A program made the translations under genes and the position numbers. Shown here piece after piece: positions 16,455 to 26,040 of a stretch of 64,000 nucleotides of DNA (the stretch's first letter is position 1; the number at the start of each line of letters is the position of its first letter). The stretch comes from Paractinoplanes brasiliensis (GTDB lineage Bacteria > Actinomycetota > Actinomycetes > Mycobacteriales > Micromonosporaceae), in assembly GCF_004362215.1 (NCBI RefSeq), contig NZ_SNWR01000001.1, forward strand, positions 5,128,001 to 5,192,000. Direction: 5' to 3'. The notes below the pieces were generated by a model that was not told the origin of the DNA, made no database searches, and worked only from the letters and a program-made list of their open reading frames with translations.

Positions 16455-19400
16455 ATGACTGAGAAAAAGAAGTTCTTCTCATCGGGCCGGCGCGGGTTCG
16501 CCCTGGGCGCCTCGGCTCTGGTACTGACCTCGTTCCTGACCTACACCTGGGTCGAGCAGATGCTCGACGGCGAGCGGGACGTGCAGTCGGTGGCGGCCAC
16601 CGACTTCGGCACCGTCAAGGTGAAAACGGTTCCGCTGCCCGCCGACGGCGGCGCCTGGAAGGGACCGGAGAAGGGCCGCTGGCCGGCCGCCGGTTCCACC
16701 GACATCGTCCTGGCCGGCGCCACCGGCCGGGCGGTCGAGGCAAAGGCCGGCTCGATCAAGGTGAAGGTCAAGGCGGCGCCGGGCAAGAAGGCGCCGGATC
16801 GGGTGCGGGTCACCACCCTGCCCAAGGAGCAGTCCACCAAGCTGGGCCTGTCCGGCCCGGTGCTCGCGGTCGAGGGCGACCAGCCCGGCGACGTGGAGAC
16901 CGAGGTCGACGTCGACAGCTTCAGCCAGTTGTACGGCGGCGGCTGGGCGGGCCGGCTCAACCTGAGCCAGTTGCCGGCGTGCGCGGCGACAACCCCGCAG
17001 AAGGCAGAGTGCCAGGACGCGGTGCCGCTGAAGACGGAGAAGCAGGCGACGACGCTGGCGGCGCCGATGACGCTGACGGCGGCGGGACCTACCGTGCTCG
17101 CCCTGACCGCGGACACCGAGTCGGGTGAGGGTGACTACAAGGCCAGCGACCTCCAGGCATCCGGTTCGTGGACGGCCGGCGACAGCTCCGGGGCGTTCAA
17201 CTACTCGAATGCCATCAAGGTGCCTCCGGCGCCCGGCCCGGTGCCGGCCGTCGCGCTGAACTACTCGTCGCAGATGGTCGACGGGCGGATGGCGGGCAAC
17301 AACAACCAGGCGTCCTGGGCCGGCGACGGCTGGGACTACACCCCCGGATACATCGAGCGCAGCTACGTCACCTGCCAGGACGACGTGGACAAGGCCGACG
17401 GCAAGGACCCGAACAACAAGGACAAGAAGACCCTCGACCAGTGCTGGAAGGACAAGTCGCCGAACATCACCGTCTTGCTGAGCGGCACGAACACGGCGCT
17501 GGTCAAGGACGACGCGACGGGCGCCTGGCGGCCCGCGGCGGACGCCAACTGGAAGGTTCAGCTGGAGGGTTCGACCGCCAAGAAGGGCACCGCGACCACC
17601 GAGCGGTGGATCATCACGACTCCGGACGGCACCCGTAATTTCTTCGCCGCCGAGGCAGGCACGTCCAACTCGCGGTGGTCGGTGCCGGTCTTCGGCAACC
17701 ACGACGGCGAGGACTGCCACGCCGACGCGTTCAAGGACTCGTCCTGTGAGCAGGCCTGGCGGTGGCTGCTGGACAAGCAGATCGACGTGCACGGCAACAT
17801 GACCCGCTACTTCTACAAGAAGGAGACCGGGCACTACGGCTCGGCCGACGACAAGAACAACCGCGTCTCGTTCGACCGCGGCGGCAACCTCGAGCGCATC
17901 GAGTACGGCCTGCACACGGAGTACCCGGACGTCGCGGCCACCGGCCGGATCGTGTTCGGCACGGCGAACCGGTGCTTTGCGAGCGAGTGCTACTCCGACG
18001 GCAAGCCGGTCGCCGCGAACTGGCCGGACGTGCCGTGGGACAAGGAGTGCACCGCCGAGCCGTGCACCGACAAGCTCGCGCCGGTCTTCTACTCCATCAA
18101 GCGGCTCACCAAGATCACCACGGAGATCCGCACCAGCGCGACCGGGTTCGACCCGGTCGAGTCATGGACGCTCGATCAGGAGTTCAAGGCGCCCAAGTCG
18201 GCGCGCTCCGCCTCGCTGTGGCTCAAGTCGATCACGCACGCCGGGCACGTCGGTGGCACCGTCACGGACCCGCCGGTGGTGTTCACCGGCGTCGAACTGG
18301 CCAACCAGGTCAACGCGATCGCCGGCACCGAGTTCTTCTCCCGCTGGCGGATCCAGAACGTCCGCACCGAGTCCGGCGCGGACGTCTTCGTCAGCTACTC
18401 GGACGCCGACTGCGACGCGAACGACCTGCCGGCCGTGGAGAACAACAGCCGGCTCTGCTACCCGGTGTACTGGACCCCGGACGGCTACTGGGAACCGACC
18501 AGGGACTGGTTCCGCAAGTACGTGGTCAAGGAGGTCACCACGTACGAGCGCACCGCCGACCAGCCGCCGGTGACCACCCGATACGCGTACTCGAACGAGG
18601 GCACCAACACCAACGTTCTCTGGGGCTGGGACGACGGCGAGTTCACCAAGAAGAAGCACCGCACGTACGGTCAGTGGCGCGGCTACTCCCGGGTGACCGC
18701 CACGGTCGGCGGCACACAAGCTCCGCTGGTCACCCGCAAGCAGTTCTTCCGCGGCCTCGACGACCAGCCGCTGCCCGGCGACAAGACCCGCAGCGTGCAG
18801 GTCACCGACTCGGCCGGCAACAGCTACACCGACCAGCCCGCGCTGGCCGGCTCGACGCTCGAGGAGGCCTCGCTCGACGGCGCCGCGGTCGTCGAGACGT
18901 CGATCACGTCGTACTGGGTCAAGCAGACCGCGGCCCGTTCGCGTACCGGCGGATCGGACCGGGCGTACAAGATCGCCCCGTCGGTGAAGAAGGAGCGCCG
19001 GCTGATCGCACCCGGCACCTGGGCGCAGAGCGAGACCCGGACGACGTACGACGACGAGGGCTACGCCGAGGTCGCGTACGAACTCGGCGACACCAGCAAG
19101 ACCGGCGACGAGACGTGCACCCGTAACACGTACGTGCAGAACGACAGCCCGTGGTTGCGCGGGCTGGTGTCGCGGAGCGAAACCGTGTCCAAGGCCTGCG
19201 GCGCGACCGTGTCCCGGCCGGCCGACATCGTCGCCGACGTCAAGACCTACTACGACGGTTCGGACACGCACGGCGCGGCGCCCGGCAAGGGCAAGGCGAC
19301 CCGGGTCGACACGCTCGACGAGTGGAAGAACGGCGCGCCGCAGTACACGGTGACCACGCGGGCGGCCTTCGACGCGCTGGGCCGGCCGACCAGCAACACC

Positions 19401-22400
19401 GACTCGATCGGCAAGGCCAGCAAGACGTACTACACCCCGGCGGGGCCGGGCCCGGTCACCCAGACGCGCACGCTCAACGCGCTCGACCATGAGGTGATCA
19501 CCGACCAGAACCCGGCGTGGGCCACGCCCACCTCGATCCTGGACGCCAACAAGAAGCGCACCGTCCTGGAACACGACCCGATGGGCCGGCTGGCGAAGGT
19601 CTGGCTGCCCGGACGGGCCAAGACCGCCACTCCGAACCTGGAGTTCTCCTACCTGGTCCGCAACGACGGTCCGCTGGCGGTGACCACCAAACGGCTCGGC
19701 CCGAACAACAACCAGATCACCGAGATCGGCCTGTTCGACTCGCTCTACCGGTCGGTGCAGGTCCAGGAGGACGCGCAGAAGAACAAGGACGGCCAGGACG
19801 CCCGCCTGGTCACCGGCACCGGCTACAACGACCGCGGCCAGGTCGAGTACAAGTCGGACGGCAACTACGCCCTCGGCAAGCCTGGCACCGGACTGGTGGG
19901 CATCACACCGGGCGAGGATCGCAGCCGGACCGTGTCGACCTACGACCGGCTGGGCCGCGTCGTGGAGGAGGCGCTCTGGTCGCACAACGTTCGCAAGTGG
20001 GGCACCACCACGGCGTACGGCGGAAACCCGCTGGGCTGGCAGGTTGCCGTCACACCGCCGAAGGGCGGCACCGCGACCGCGACCGTCGAGAACGTCGACG
20101 GCAACGTGATCGAGGAGCGGGAGTTCCACGGGCCCGAGCCCGAAGGCGCCTTCGACAAGACGTCGTACACGTACACGCCGCGCGGCGACCTCGAAACCGT
20201 GGTGAAGGGGGACCTCACCTGGCGGTACGAGTACGACCTGCGCGGTCGTGAGACCAAGACGGTCGACCCGGACAAGGGCACCACGGTGCTCGAGTACAAC
20301 AACGGCGACGACGTCACCAAGTCGACCGACGCCGAGGGCGACGTGGTCTCGACCACCTACGACGACCTGGGCCGGCAGAAGCAACGCCTGTTCAACGGCG
20401 TCAAGGCTGCGGAGTGGACCTACGACACCGTCGCGAAGGGACACCTCAGCAAGTCGACCTCGATCGTCGGCGGGCACTCCTTCACCAAGGAGATCTTCGA
20501 GTACAGCGACGCGTACCAGGTCGTCGACGAGGAGGTCACCATCCCGGCGATGCCGGGGCTGACCGGGCTCGCCGGCACCTACGTCGCGACGTACACGTAC
20601 ACCGCGAACGGCCTGCCGTGGCGTTCCAGCCTGCCGAAGATCGGCCCGATGGAGAAGGAGGGCCTGACCCGTACGTACGACGACCTCGGCAACGTGGTCA
20701 AGCTGGCGGGCACCTCCTCGCCGTCCGGAACCGTCCGCACGTACGTCGACCGGAGCACCTACTCGCCGTACGGCGAGGTGCTCAACCGCTGGCTCGGAAC
20801 GCCGGTCGGGGACAAGCCGCAGGCGTACCAGAACTACGTCTACGACGACGCGACCCGGCGGCTGTCGGAGTTCTGGTTCGACCGCGACGGCAGCGTGCCG
20901 AACGTTGCCGCGGTCACGTACGACTACGACGAGATCGGCAACGTCCGTTCGATCGCCAACCGGCCCGTGGACGCGGACAACAACCCGCGTGCGGGTGAGG
21001 AAGACGTCCAGTGCTTCACCTACGACCACCTGCGTCGCCTGACCCAGGCCTGGACGCAGGTGGCCACCGAGTGCGCCGGTCCGTCCGCCGTGGGTGGCAA
21101 GGCGCCGTACTGGAAGACCTGGGCGTTCGACGAACACGGGTCGCGGACGGGCACCAGCGACAAGCTCACCGGCAAGACCTCGACCTACGGGTACGCGGCC
21201 GGTGCGCAGCCGCACGGCGTACGCACCATCACGACCGGTGAGCAGGTCGACCACTACGACTGGGACAAGCGCGGCAACCTGAAGTACCGCAAGGTGGGCG
21301 ACCGCACCGAGACGTTCCAGTGGAGTCCGCACGGCAAGCTGACCAAGATCAGCGGGCCGGAGGGCGACACCACGATGGTGTACGACGTCGACGGCAACCG
21401 CATCGCGCGGATCGACCCGAAGGGGGCGGCCACCGCCTTCCTGTTCGGCAACGAGTACACCTCGTCACCGGCCAGCACCAGCACCACGCGGTACTACGAG
21501 CACGCCGGCGACACGATCGCGTCACGGACCGACACCACCAGCCGCAAGGGCGACATCATCTGGCTGGCGTCGGACGCCCAGGACTCCGCGACCTGGGCGG
21601 TCAACGCGGTCACCCGGGCCGCGACGATCAAGTACAACGACCCGTACGGCAACCCGCGTGACGGATCGGCGACCCCGCAGTGGCCCTCGGGTCAGCGCGG
21701 GTTCGTGGGCGGCATCAACGATCCGACCGGACTGACCCTGCTCGGCGCCCGGTTCTACGACCCGAGAACCGGCGCGTTCATCTCGGTCGACCCCGAGATC
21801 GACGAGCACGACCCGCAACGGCTCCACCCGTACGCGTACTCGAACAACAACCCGACGACGTTCTCCGACCCGGACGGCCTGTTCTGGGGTGCCATCAAGA
21901 ACGGCATCCAGAAGACGGCCAGTGCGGTGGCGAACGGCGCCAAGGCGGCCACCAAGGCGGTGGTCGACAACGCCGGCACGATCGCGTCGGTGGCCGGCAC
22001 CGTGGCGATGGTCGCGGCGGTGCTGCCCCCGCCCGCGCAGGTGGTCGCCGCTGCGGCCGGTGCGGTGGCGGCCGTCGCCGGAGCGATCGACACGGCCAAG
22101 TCCTGTGTCGGTGGTGACGTCGGCGGCTGTGCGTCAGGCATCGCCGGCATGGTTCCCGGCGTGCGGCAGGCCAAGAACGCCGCACGAGGTATCGGGCCGT
22201 TGAAGAACGCCGCGAAGGGCATCTTCGCCAAGGGCTGCAACAGCTTCCTGCCCGGTACGCGGGTGCTGATGGCCGACGGCAGCACCAAGCCGATCGAGGA
22301 CGTCGACGTGGACGATCGGGTCGTCGCGCGGGACCCCGAGACCGGTGAGGACGGCATCCGTCCCGTCACGTCGCTGATCACGGGCACCGGTGAGAAGCAG

Positions 22401-23186
22401 CTCGTGAAGATCACCGTCGACGCGGACGGCGACGGCGCCGGGGACGGCACCGTGACCGCCACCGACGGCCACCCGGTCTGGGTGGACGACGAGCGGAAGT
22501 GGCTGGACGCCGGCGCGCTGAAGGCGGGCATGCAGCTGCTCACGCCGGACGGCGCCCGGGTCACGGTCATCGCGGTGGTCGCCTACGGCGCCGTCGCCAC
22601 GGTGCACAACCTCGACGTCGACGACATCGACACGTACTACGTCGTCGCCGGTGGCACGCCGGTCCTGGTCCACAACGCGGAAGCCTGCTCGATCCTTGAG
22701 CACCGCGCCAAGGAGCTGCACGACCTGCGCCGGGACGGCACCGCGTCGGGCTACTTCGCGTGGAAGCTCGGCACGACGGCGATCGTCCGCAGCAAGAAGG
22801 TGCTGCCCGACGGCACGGTCACCTACGTCGACGTGGTCGCGGCCAACGGCAAGGGACTGACAGCGGCGCAGAGGGCGGCTCTGCGCGGCAACGAGGAAGA
22901 AGCGGTCAACTTCGACGACCTGCACGCCGAGATGAACGCCCTGAAGCACGCGGTGGACTCGAAGTACGAGCCGCTGCACGGCGCGGCGAGCCGCAACGTC
23001 TGCCCCTGGTGCGAGAACTCGATCCGGGACCGCGGCGGCCGGCTCACCGGACGCTCGAAGTGGCGGCAGGCGGTTCCTGCGGCGGGCGGCAAGAAGAAGT
23101 ACCCGAAGGGGCAGCGCGGCTTCGAGATCTACCGCAACGGGCAACTCTGGGGCATCAAGGTGCACGGCGGCACCCTGCTGCTCTGA
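16455..23186 (+). CDS. RHS/HINT polymorphic toxin with C-terminal deaminase-like domain
   Basis: A 2,243-residue secreted or surface toxin. An N-terminal membrane helix (residues about 14-32) is followed by a long beta region with YD/RHS repeats (many YDxxGR-like units) and an RHS core ending in GARFYDPRTGAFISVDP. A hydrophobic Ala/Val stretch follows, then a HINT autoprocessing domain from Cys1928 (CNSFLPGTRVLMADG) to His2073-Asn2074 (VLVHN), where self-cleavage is expected. The 169-residue tip after it carries HAE (2157-2159) and CPWC (2183-2186), the zinc-binding pattern of the cytidine-deaminase fold seen in bacterial toxins. It probably deaminates a nucleotide or nucleic acid base in a competitor. 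A strong terminator follows, then a likely immunity gene. Confidence 0.9.
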   Translation: MTEKKKFFSSGRRGFALGASALVLTSFLTYTWVEQMLDGERDVQSVAATDFGTVKVKTVPLPADGGAWKGPEKGRWPAAGSTDIVLAGATGRAVEAKAGSIKVKVKAAPGKKAPDRVRVTTLPKEQSTKLGLSGPVLAVEGDQPGDVETEVDVDSFSQLYGGGWAGRLNLSQLPACAATTPQKAECQDAVPLKTEKQATTLAAPMTLTAAGPTVLALTADTESGEGDYKASDLQASGSWTAGDSSGAFNYSNAIKVPPAPGPVPAVALNYSSQMVDGRMAGNNNQASWAGDGWDYTPGYIERSYVTCQDDVDKADGKDPNNKDKKTLDQCWKDKSPNITVLLSGTNTALVKDDATGAWRPAADANWKVQLEGSTAKKGTATTERWIITTPDGTRNFFAAEAGTSNSRWSVPVFGNHDGEDCHADAFKDSSCEQAWRWLLDKQIDVHGNMTRYFYKKETGHYGSADDKNNRVSFDRGGNLERIEYGLHTEYPDVAATGRIVFGTANRCFASECYSDGKPVAANWPDVPWDKECTAEPCTDKLAPVFYSIKRLTKITTEIRTSATGFDPVESWTLDQEFKAPKSARSASLWLKSITHAGHVGGTVTDPPVVFTGVELANQVNAIAGTEFFSRWRIQNVRTESGADVFVSYSDADCDANDLPAVENNSRLCYPVYWTPDGYWEPTRDWFRKYVVKEVTTYERTADQPPVTTRYAYSNEGTNTNVLWGWDDGEFTKKKHRTYGQWRGYSRVTATVGGTQAPLVTRKQFFRGLDDQPLPGDKTRSVQVTDSAGNSYTDQPALAGSTLEEASLDGAAVVETSITSYWVKQTAARSRTGGSDRAYKIAPSVKKERRLIAPGTWAQSETRTTYDDEGYAEVAYELGDTSKTGDETCTRNTYVQNDSPWLRGLVSRSETVSKACGATVSRPADIVADVKTYYDGSDTHGAAPGKGKATRVDTLDEWKNGAPQYTVTTRAAFDALGRPTSNTDSIGKASKTYYTPAGPGPVTQTRTLNALDHEVITDQNPAWATPTSILDANKKRTVLEHDPMGRLAKVWLPGRAKTATPNLEFSYLVRNDGPLAVTTKRLGPNNNQITEIGLFDSLYRSVQVQEDAQKNKDGQDARLVTGTGYNDRGQVEYKSDGNYALGKPGTGLVGITPGEDRSRTVSTYDRLGRVVEEALWSHNVRKWGTTTAYGGNPLGWQVAVTPPKGGTATATVENVDGNVIEEREFHGPEPEGAFDKTSYTYTPRGDLETVVKGDLTWRYEYDLRGRETKTVDPDKGTTVLEYNNGDDVTKSTDAEGDVVSTTYDDLGRQKQRLFNGVKAAEWTYDTVAKGHLSKSTSIVGGHSFTKEIFEYSDAYQVVDEEVTIPAMPGLTGLAGTYVATYTYTANGLPWRSSLPKIGPMEKEGLTRTYDDLGNVVKLAGTSSPSGTVRTYVDRSTYSPYGEVLNRWLGTPVGDKPQAYQNYVYDDATRRLSEFWFDRDGSVPNVAAVTYDYDEIGNVRSIANRPVDADNNPRAGEEDVQCFTYDHLRRLTQAWTQVATECAGPSAVGGKAPYWKTWAFDEHGSRTGTSDKLTGKTSTYGYAAGAQPHGVRTITTGEQVDHYDWDKRGNLKYRKVGDRTETFQWSPHGKLTKISGPEGDTTMVYDVDGNRIARIDPKGAATAFLFGNEYTSSPASTSTTRYYEHAGDTIASRTDTTSRKGDIIWLASDAQDSATWAVNAVTRAATIKYNDPYGNPRDGSATPQWPSGQRGFVGGINDPTGLTLLGARFYDPRTGAFISVDPEIDEHDPQRLHPYAYSNNNPTTFSDPDGLFWGAIKNGIQKTASAVANGAKAATKAVVDNAGTIASVAGTVAMVAAVLPPPAQVVAAAAGAVAAVAGAIDTAKSCVGGDVGGCASGIAGMVPGVRQAKNAARGIGPLKNAAKGIFAKGCNSFLPGTRVLMADGSTKPIEDVDVDDRVVARDPETGEDGIRPVTSLITGTGEKQLVKITVDADGDGAGDGTVTATDGHPVWVDDERKWLDAGALKAGMQLLTPDGARVTVIAVVAYGAVATVHNLDVDDIDTYYVVAGGTPVLVHNAEACSILEHRAKELHDLRRDGTASGYFAWKLGTTAIVRSKKVLPDGTVTYVDVVAANGKGLTAAQRAALRGNEEEAVNFDDLHAEMNALKHAVDSKYEPLHGAASRNVCPWCENSIRDRGGRLTGRSKWRQAVPAAGGKKKYPKGQRGFEIYRNGQLWGIKVHGGTLLL

Positions 23187-23191
23187 GCCCC

Positions 23192-23224
23192 GGGCTGCCC
23201 GGCGCTTGCGGCGCCGGGCAGCCC
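23192..23224 (+). terminator. Strong hairpin after the RHS toxin gene
   Basis: A perfect 14-base-pair stem (GGGCTGCCCGGCGC with its complement) and loop TTGCG begins five bases after the toxin stop. There is no U-run, as is usual in high-GC actinobacteria. It would reduce read-through into the next gene, which may then need its own promoter or rely on leakage. Confidence 0.7.
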
Positions 23225-23249
23225 GCCCCCTCGTCGATAGGATGCCGCC

Positions 23250-24377
23250 GTGATTCGTGAGATGCGCTTCGTCGTGTCGGTGCCGGATGAGGTTTCCGCC
23301 TATGCCGTCGCCGAGAAGCTGGCCGAGCGCGGCCACCTGCTGGTCGCGGTACGGCAAGTGCCGAACGACCCGCTGGAGGGTCGCTTCGCCGGTTGGTGGC
23401 GAGCCCACTCGCTGGTCGTGGACCCGCCCTACGAGGGTCCGCTGGAGGTCTCACCGGCAGAGAAGAAGGCCGTCGCGGCCGTTGCCCGGAAGTACGGCGG
23501 GCAGGTCAACTCGGCGTGCGGCCAGTTTCCGGACCAGGCGATCGAGCGCTTCTCGCGGGAGGGTCTCGCGCACGAGCTCGACCGGGCCGAGGCCGACCGG
23601 ATCCGCGCGGAGCTCGTCGGCGCGCAGACGGCCGCCGCGCCGTCTCTGCCCGCGCCTCCTGGACTCAAGTGTGGTGGTTTCCGTCGTCCCGCCGCCGATC
23701 TTCGCGCGGCCGCCGAGGTGGTGCCCTTCGAGGGCCGTACCTTCGACGGCGTGGGCGACCTGATCGCGGCGATCGCGGACGAAGCGTTCCCGCAGGGCTC
23801 GGTGGTGCCCGCCACCCCGGGCGCGGTGCCGCGGCTGGCCGCGCTGGCCGGCGCCGACGGGGTGAGCGACTTCTACCGGGCGATGACGCTCATGGTGCTG
23901 TTCCAGATGAGCACCGCGGGCCGGCGGCGGCTGGCCTACCAGGCGGACGCCCCGGAAGACGGCGGCGCCGAGACGCCCGCGGAGACAGCGACCCGGGCCG
24001 CGGTCGCGGCGGTGCTGCCCGGTCTCGCCGTGGGCCGCAGCGAACTGGCCGAGTTCCTCCTCGCCGGGCTGTCCGCGGCCACCCGGGAGGCGGGGGCCGG
24101 GATGCCGGCCAGCCTGGAGCGGACCGCCGGGCGGTACGCGGGCACCGCCCGCATCCCGGTGGTGAACCTGATCCGGGCCGTGGCCGACGGCGCCGAAGAG
24201 CCCATCCGGACAGCCACCGCAGCGGTGGCGGCCGCCCTGCCCGGGGTGGTCGACGGCCTGCAGAGCCCGAAGGCCACGGCCGAGGGGCGGGCACTCCACA
24301 CGCTCGACACCGTGCTGCAGTGGGAGCTGGACAACGCTCGGCTGTCCAAGCTGGGCGCGGTCTTCGGTCCCCGCTGA
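23250..24377 (+). CDS. Candidate immunity protein for the RHS toxin
   Basis: A 375-residue soluble protein of no family I can name with certainty. The first 110 residues (FVVSVPDEVSAYAVAEKLA, then AVARKYGGQV) resemble the small alpha/beta domain of RraB-like proteins. A Pro/Ala-rich joint near 130 leads to an all-helical second half rich in Ala. There is no signal peptide or membrane segment. It starts 63 bases after the toxin, on the same strand, and is the only gene there, which is the usual place for an immunity gene in RHS systems. The GTG at 23250 or the ATG at 23262 could start it. The immunity role is an inference from position, not homology. Confidence 0.6.
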   Translation: MIREMRFVVSVPDEVSAYAVAEKLAERGHLLVAVRQVPNDPLEGRFAGWWRAHSLVVDPPYEGPLEVSPAEKKAVAAVARKYGGQVNSACGQFPDQAIERFSREGLAHELDRAEADRIRAELVGAQTAAAPSLPAPPGLKCGGFRRPAADLRAAAEVVPFEGRTFDGVGDLIAAIADEAFPQGSVVPATPGAVPRLAALAGADGVSDFYRAMTLMVLFQMSTAGRRRLAYQADAPEDGGAETPAETATRAAVAAVLPGLAVGRSELAEFLLAGLSAATREAGAGMPASLERTAGRYAGTARIPVVNLIRAVADGAEEPIRTATAAVAAALPGVVDGLQSPKATAEGRALHTLDTVLQWELDNARLSKLGAVFGPR

Positions 24378-24433
24378 TGACCGCCGGCGTCGCTGGTGCC
24401 TTCCGCGGCCGACCTTCAGGTTCCCGAAGGGCC

Positions 24434-24712
24434 TCAGCCGCGTTTACGCCGCCCACGGGTGTGCCCGTGCGAAGCCCCGCTCGTCATGAACCCCCGCCGC
24501 GCCCGCCACGCCATCACCGACCCGATCGACACCGCGGACAGGATCGACCCCACCGCCGCGAACGACCCGATCGACCCGACCGAGGCGAACGACCCGATCG
24601 ACCCGATGGACAGCGCCGACCCGGTCGACCCGATCGACAGCACCGACCCTTTCGACCAGATGCTCAGCACGGAACCCTCGGACTTGTAAGACAGGATCGA
24701 GTCCTTCGTCAT
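24434..24712 (-). CDS. Small Ser/Gly/Ile repeat protein
   Basis: A 92-residue protein built of short tandem units such as GSVLSIGSTGSALSIGSIGS, with Ser-Gly-Ser turns alternating with hydrophobic pairs. This spacing suggests a tight beta-solenoid. It ends in a basic tail (RRKRG). I believe similar 'GSVLSIGS' repeat proteins occur in actinobacteria, but their function is unknown. The start ATG at 24712 has a purine-rich GGAGGAGGA about a dozen bases upstream. The gene follows the Eis-like gene by 48 bases on the same strand, so it is probably its co-transcribed partner. The opposite strand also reads open (67 residues of Asp-Pro repeats from 24486); the minus strand is preferred because its product looks foldable. 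Confidence 0.5.
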   Translation of the reverse strand: MTKDSILSYKSEGSVLSIWSKGSVLSIGSTGSALSIGSIGSFASVGSIGSFAAVGSILSAVSIGSVMAWRARRGFMTSGASHGHTRGRRKRG

Positions 24713-24760
24713 CCGCCGATTATCGTCCTCCTCCCCACGTCGGCGCTGTCCCTGCCGCCC

Positions 24761-25942
24761 CTAGAAGTCTGAGAACAAATACGGCATCTGTCGCGGGAAC
24801 ATGCTGCTCAGAGCGCCGATGGCTGCTCCGTTGACCTGCCCCAGGCCGCGCGTGATCACCTCGATGGGGTCGAGAACCCCGTACAGCAAACCGCTGAACC
24901 CACCCACTGAGAGCGTCGCCGCCGGTTCAGCCACACCCTTGCTCACCGTGAGCCGCCCGCCCTCGCCGACCAGTCGCCACGATCCGCCCACGAACTCGTC
25001 GTTCGGGATCTCGATCGTCACGTCGCCGTCCCCGACCTCGGTGCCGCTGAGCGCCGGCATGTCGAGGACCCGCACCATCGCCCCGCCGTGCCGCGGAAAG
25101 TCCACCCGCCCCTCGGTCGTGACCTGGAAATCCGTGCCCCACAGCTCGGGCACCTCCTCGCTGCTCACCCGTACGCGCACCCGCGCGATCTGATCGACGT
25201 GCCGCCCGAAGAACTGCAGCAGCAGCGCCCGGCCCAGCGGCCCCGTGGCCAAAAGATCAAGACCTTCAAGATCCCCGCCGTACGACTTCACCTGGTAATC
25301 AACCGCCCCCACGGTCTCTCCGCCGGCCCGGGCGATCGCCACCCACCGCCTGTCGTCCCGGAACTCGGCCGCCCGTGTCTCGTCGTACACCGAGAACCCG
25401 TGCCGCTCCCCGAGCAGCCGCTGCTGCAGCGTGCGCCACTCGTCGAACCCCTCCCGCATCCGCAGCAGCTCGACCTCACCCGGCAACTCGACCCGGGTGA
25501 GGTGAGACAGACCTTCCGGGGCGAACGTCGCAATCCGGTGCCGCGGAATCCCGACATAACCAAACCGGGCGTAAAAGCTCGGCCGGAACGGATACAGAGC
25601 GCTGACGGTGTGCCCCTCATCGCGAGCCTGGCGCAGCAGCCGCTCAAGAACCCCGCGAACCAGCCCCCGCCGCCGCGCGCTCGGATGGGACGCGACCGAG
25701 GCGATGCCGGCCATGTCGTGCACCTTGCCCCGCACGTTCTGCCGCATCCGCAACGCCGCCGCCCCGGCCAGCGCCGTCCCGTTCTCCTCGGCGACGACGT
25801 TGATCGCCGTCTCGAAGAACTTCATGCGACGCGCGTACGCCGCGTCATCGTCCTCGGGCCAGGGCGAAGGCATGAACGCGTACGACTGAAGGGGGAACAT
25901 GGCCGCCGTGCGCTCCGCCGCGCTGATCTTTCGGAACTCCAT
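24761..25942 (-). CDS. Eis-like GNAT N-acetyltransferase
   Basis: A 393-residue acetyltransferase of the enhanced-intracellular-survival (Eis) type. The N-terminal GNAT domain shows the acetyl-CoA loop pattern HPSARRRGLVRGVLERLL (Q/RxxGxG/A-like). A second GNAT-like half and a C-terminal sterol-carrier-like domain follow, ending in a free carboxyl Phe (LFSDF). The terminal residue is used for catalysis in mycobacterial Eis. Eis enzymes acetylate amines of aminoglycosides, peptides or proteins; the true substrate here is unknown. The start ATG 25942 (MEFRKISAAERT) is chosen because the upstream in-frame extension runs into the tRNA genes. An exact DnaA box lies 52 bases upstream. Confidence 0.87.
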   Translation of the reverse strand: MEFRKISAAERTAAMFPLQSYAFMPSPWPEDDDAAYARRMKFFETAINVVAEENGTALAGAAALRMRQNVRGKVHDMAGIASVASHPSARRRGLVRGVLERLLRQARDEGHTVSALYPFRPSFYARFGYVGIPRHRIATFAPEGLSHLTRVELPGEVELLRMREGFDEWRTLQQRLLGERHGFSVYDETRAAEFRDDRRWVAIARAGGETVGAVDYQVKSYGGDLEGLDLLATGPLGRALLLQFFGRHVDQIARVRVRVSSEEVPELWGTDFQVTTEGRVDFPRHGGAMVRVLDMPALSGTEVGDGDVTIEIPNDEFVGGSWRLVGEGGRLTVSKGVAEPAATLSVGGFSGLLYGVLDPIEVITRGLGQVNGAAIGALSSMFPRQMPYLFSDF

Positions 25943-25993
25943 GGGCCCATCCAACACCGGGGAGCCCGTTCGCCGCCCGCCTGTTTTCCAGGC

Positions 25994-26002
25994 TGTGGAT
26001 AA
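25994..26002 (-). promoter_or_regulatory. Perfect DnaA box upstream of the Eis-like gene
   Basis: TGTGGATAA reads TTATCCACA on the minus strand, an exact classic DnaA box. It is single and lies in the promoter region of the Eis-like gene. It may be a DnaA regulatory or titration site. Confidence 0.4.
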
Positions 26003-26040
26003 CTCAGGGAACCCCCTGGTAGACCCTCCGCGGCGACGCG

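Noticed and set aside
12172..16482. Open frame of about 1,400 codons on the minus strand opposite the LamG gene
   Set aside because: It is an antisense shadow caused by high GC at third positions. Its product is Arg/Gly/Val-rich without domains, while the plus strand has clear LamG repeats.
18162..21332. Open frame of about 1,050 codons on the minus strand opposite the RHS gene
   Set aside because: Low-complexity Arg/Val/Gly product with no start signal; the plus strand encodes RHS repeats throughout.
24486..24689. 67-residue Asp-Pro-Ile repeat protein on the plus strand
   Set aside because: It overlaps the minus-strand Ser/Gly repeat gene, which has a better fold pattern and operon context. 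Not fully excluded.
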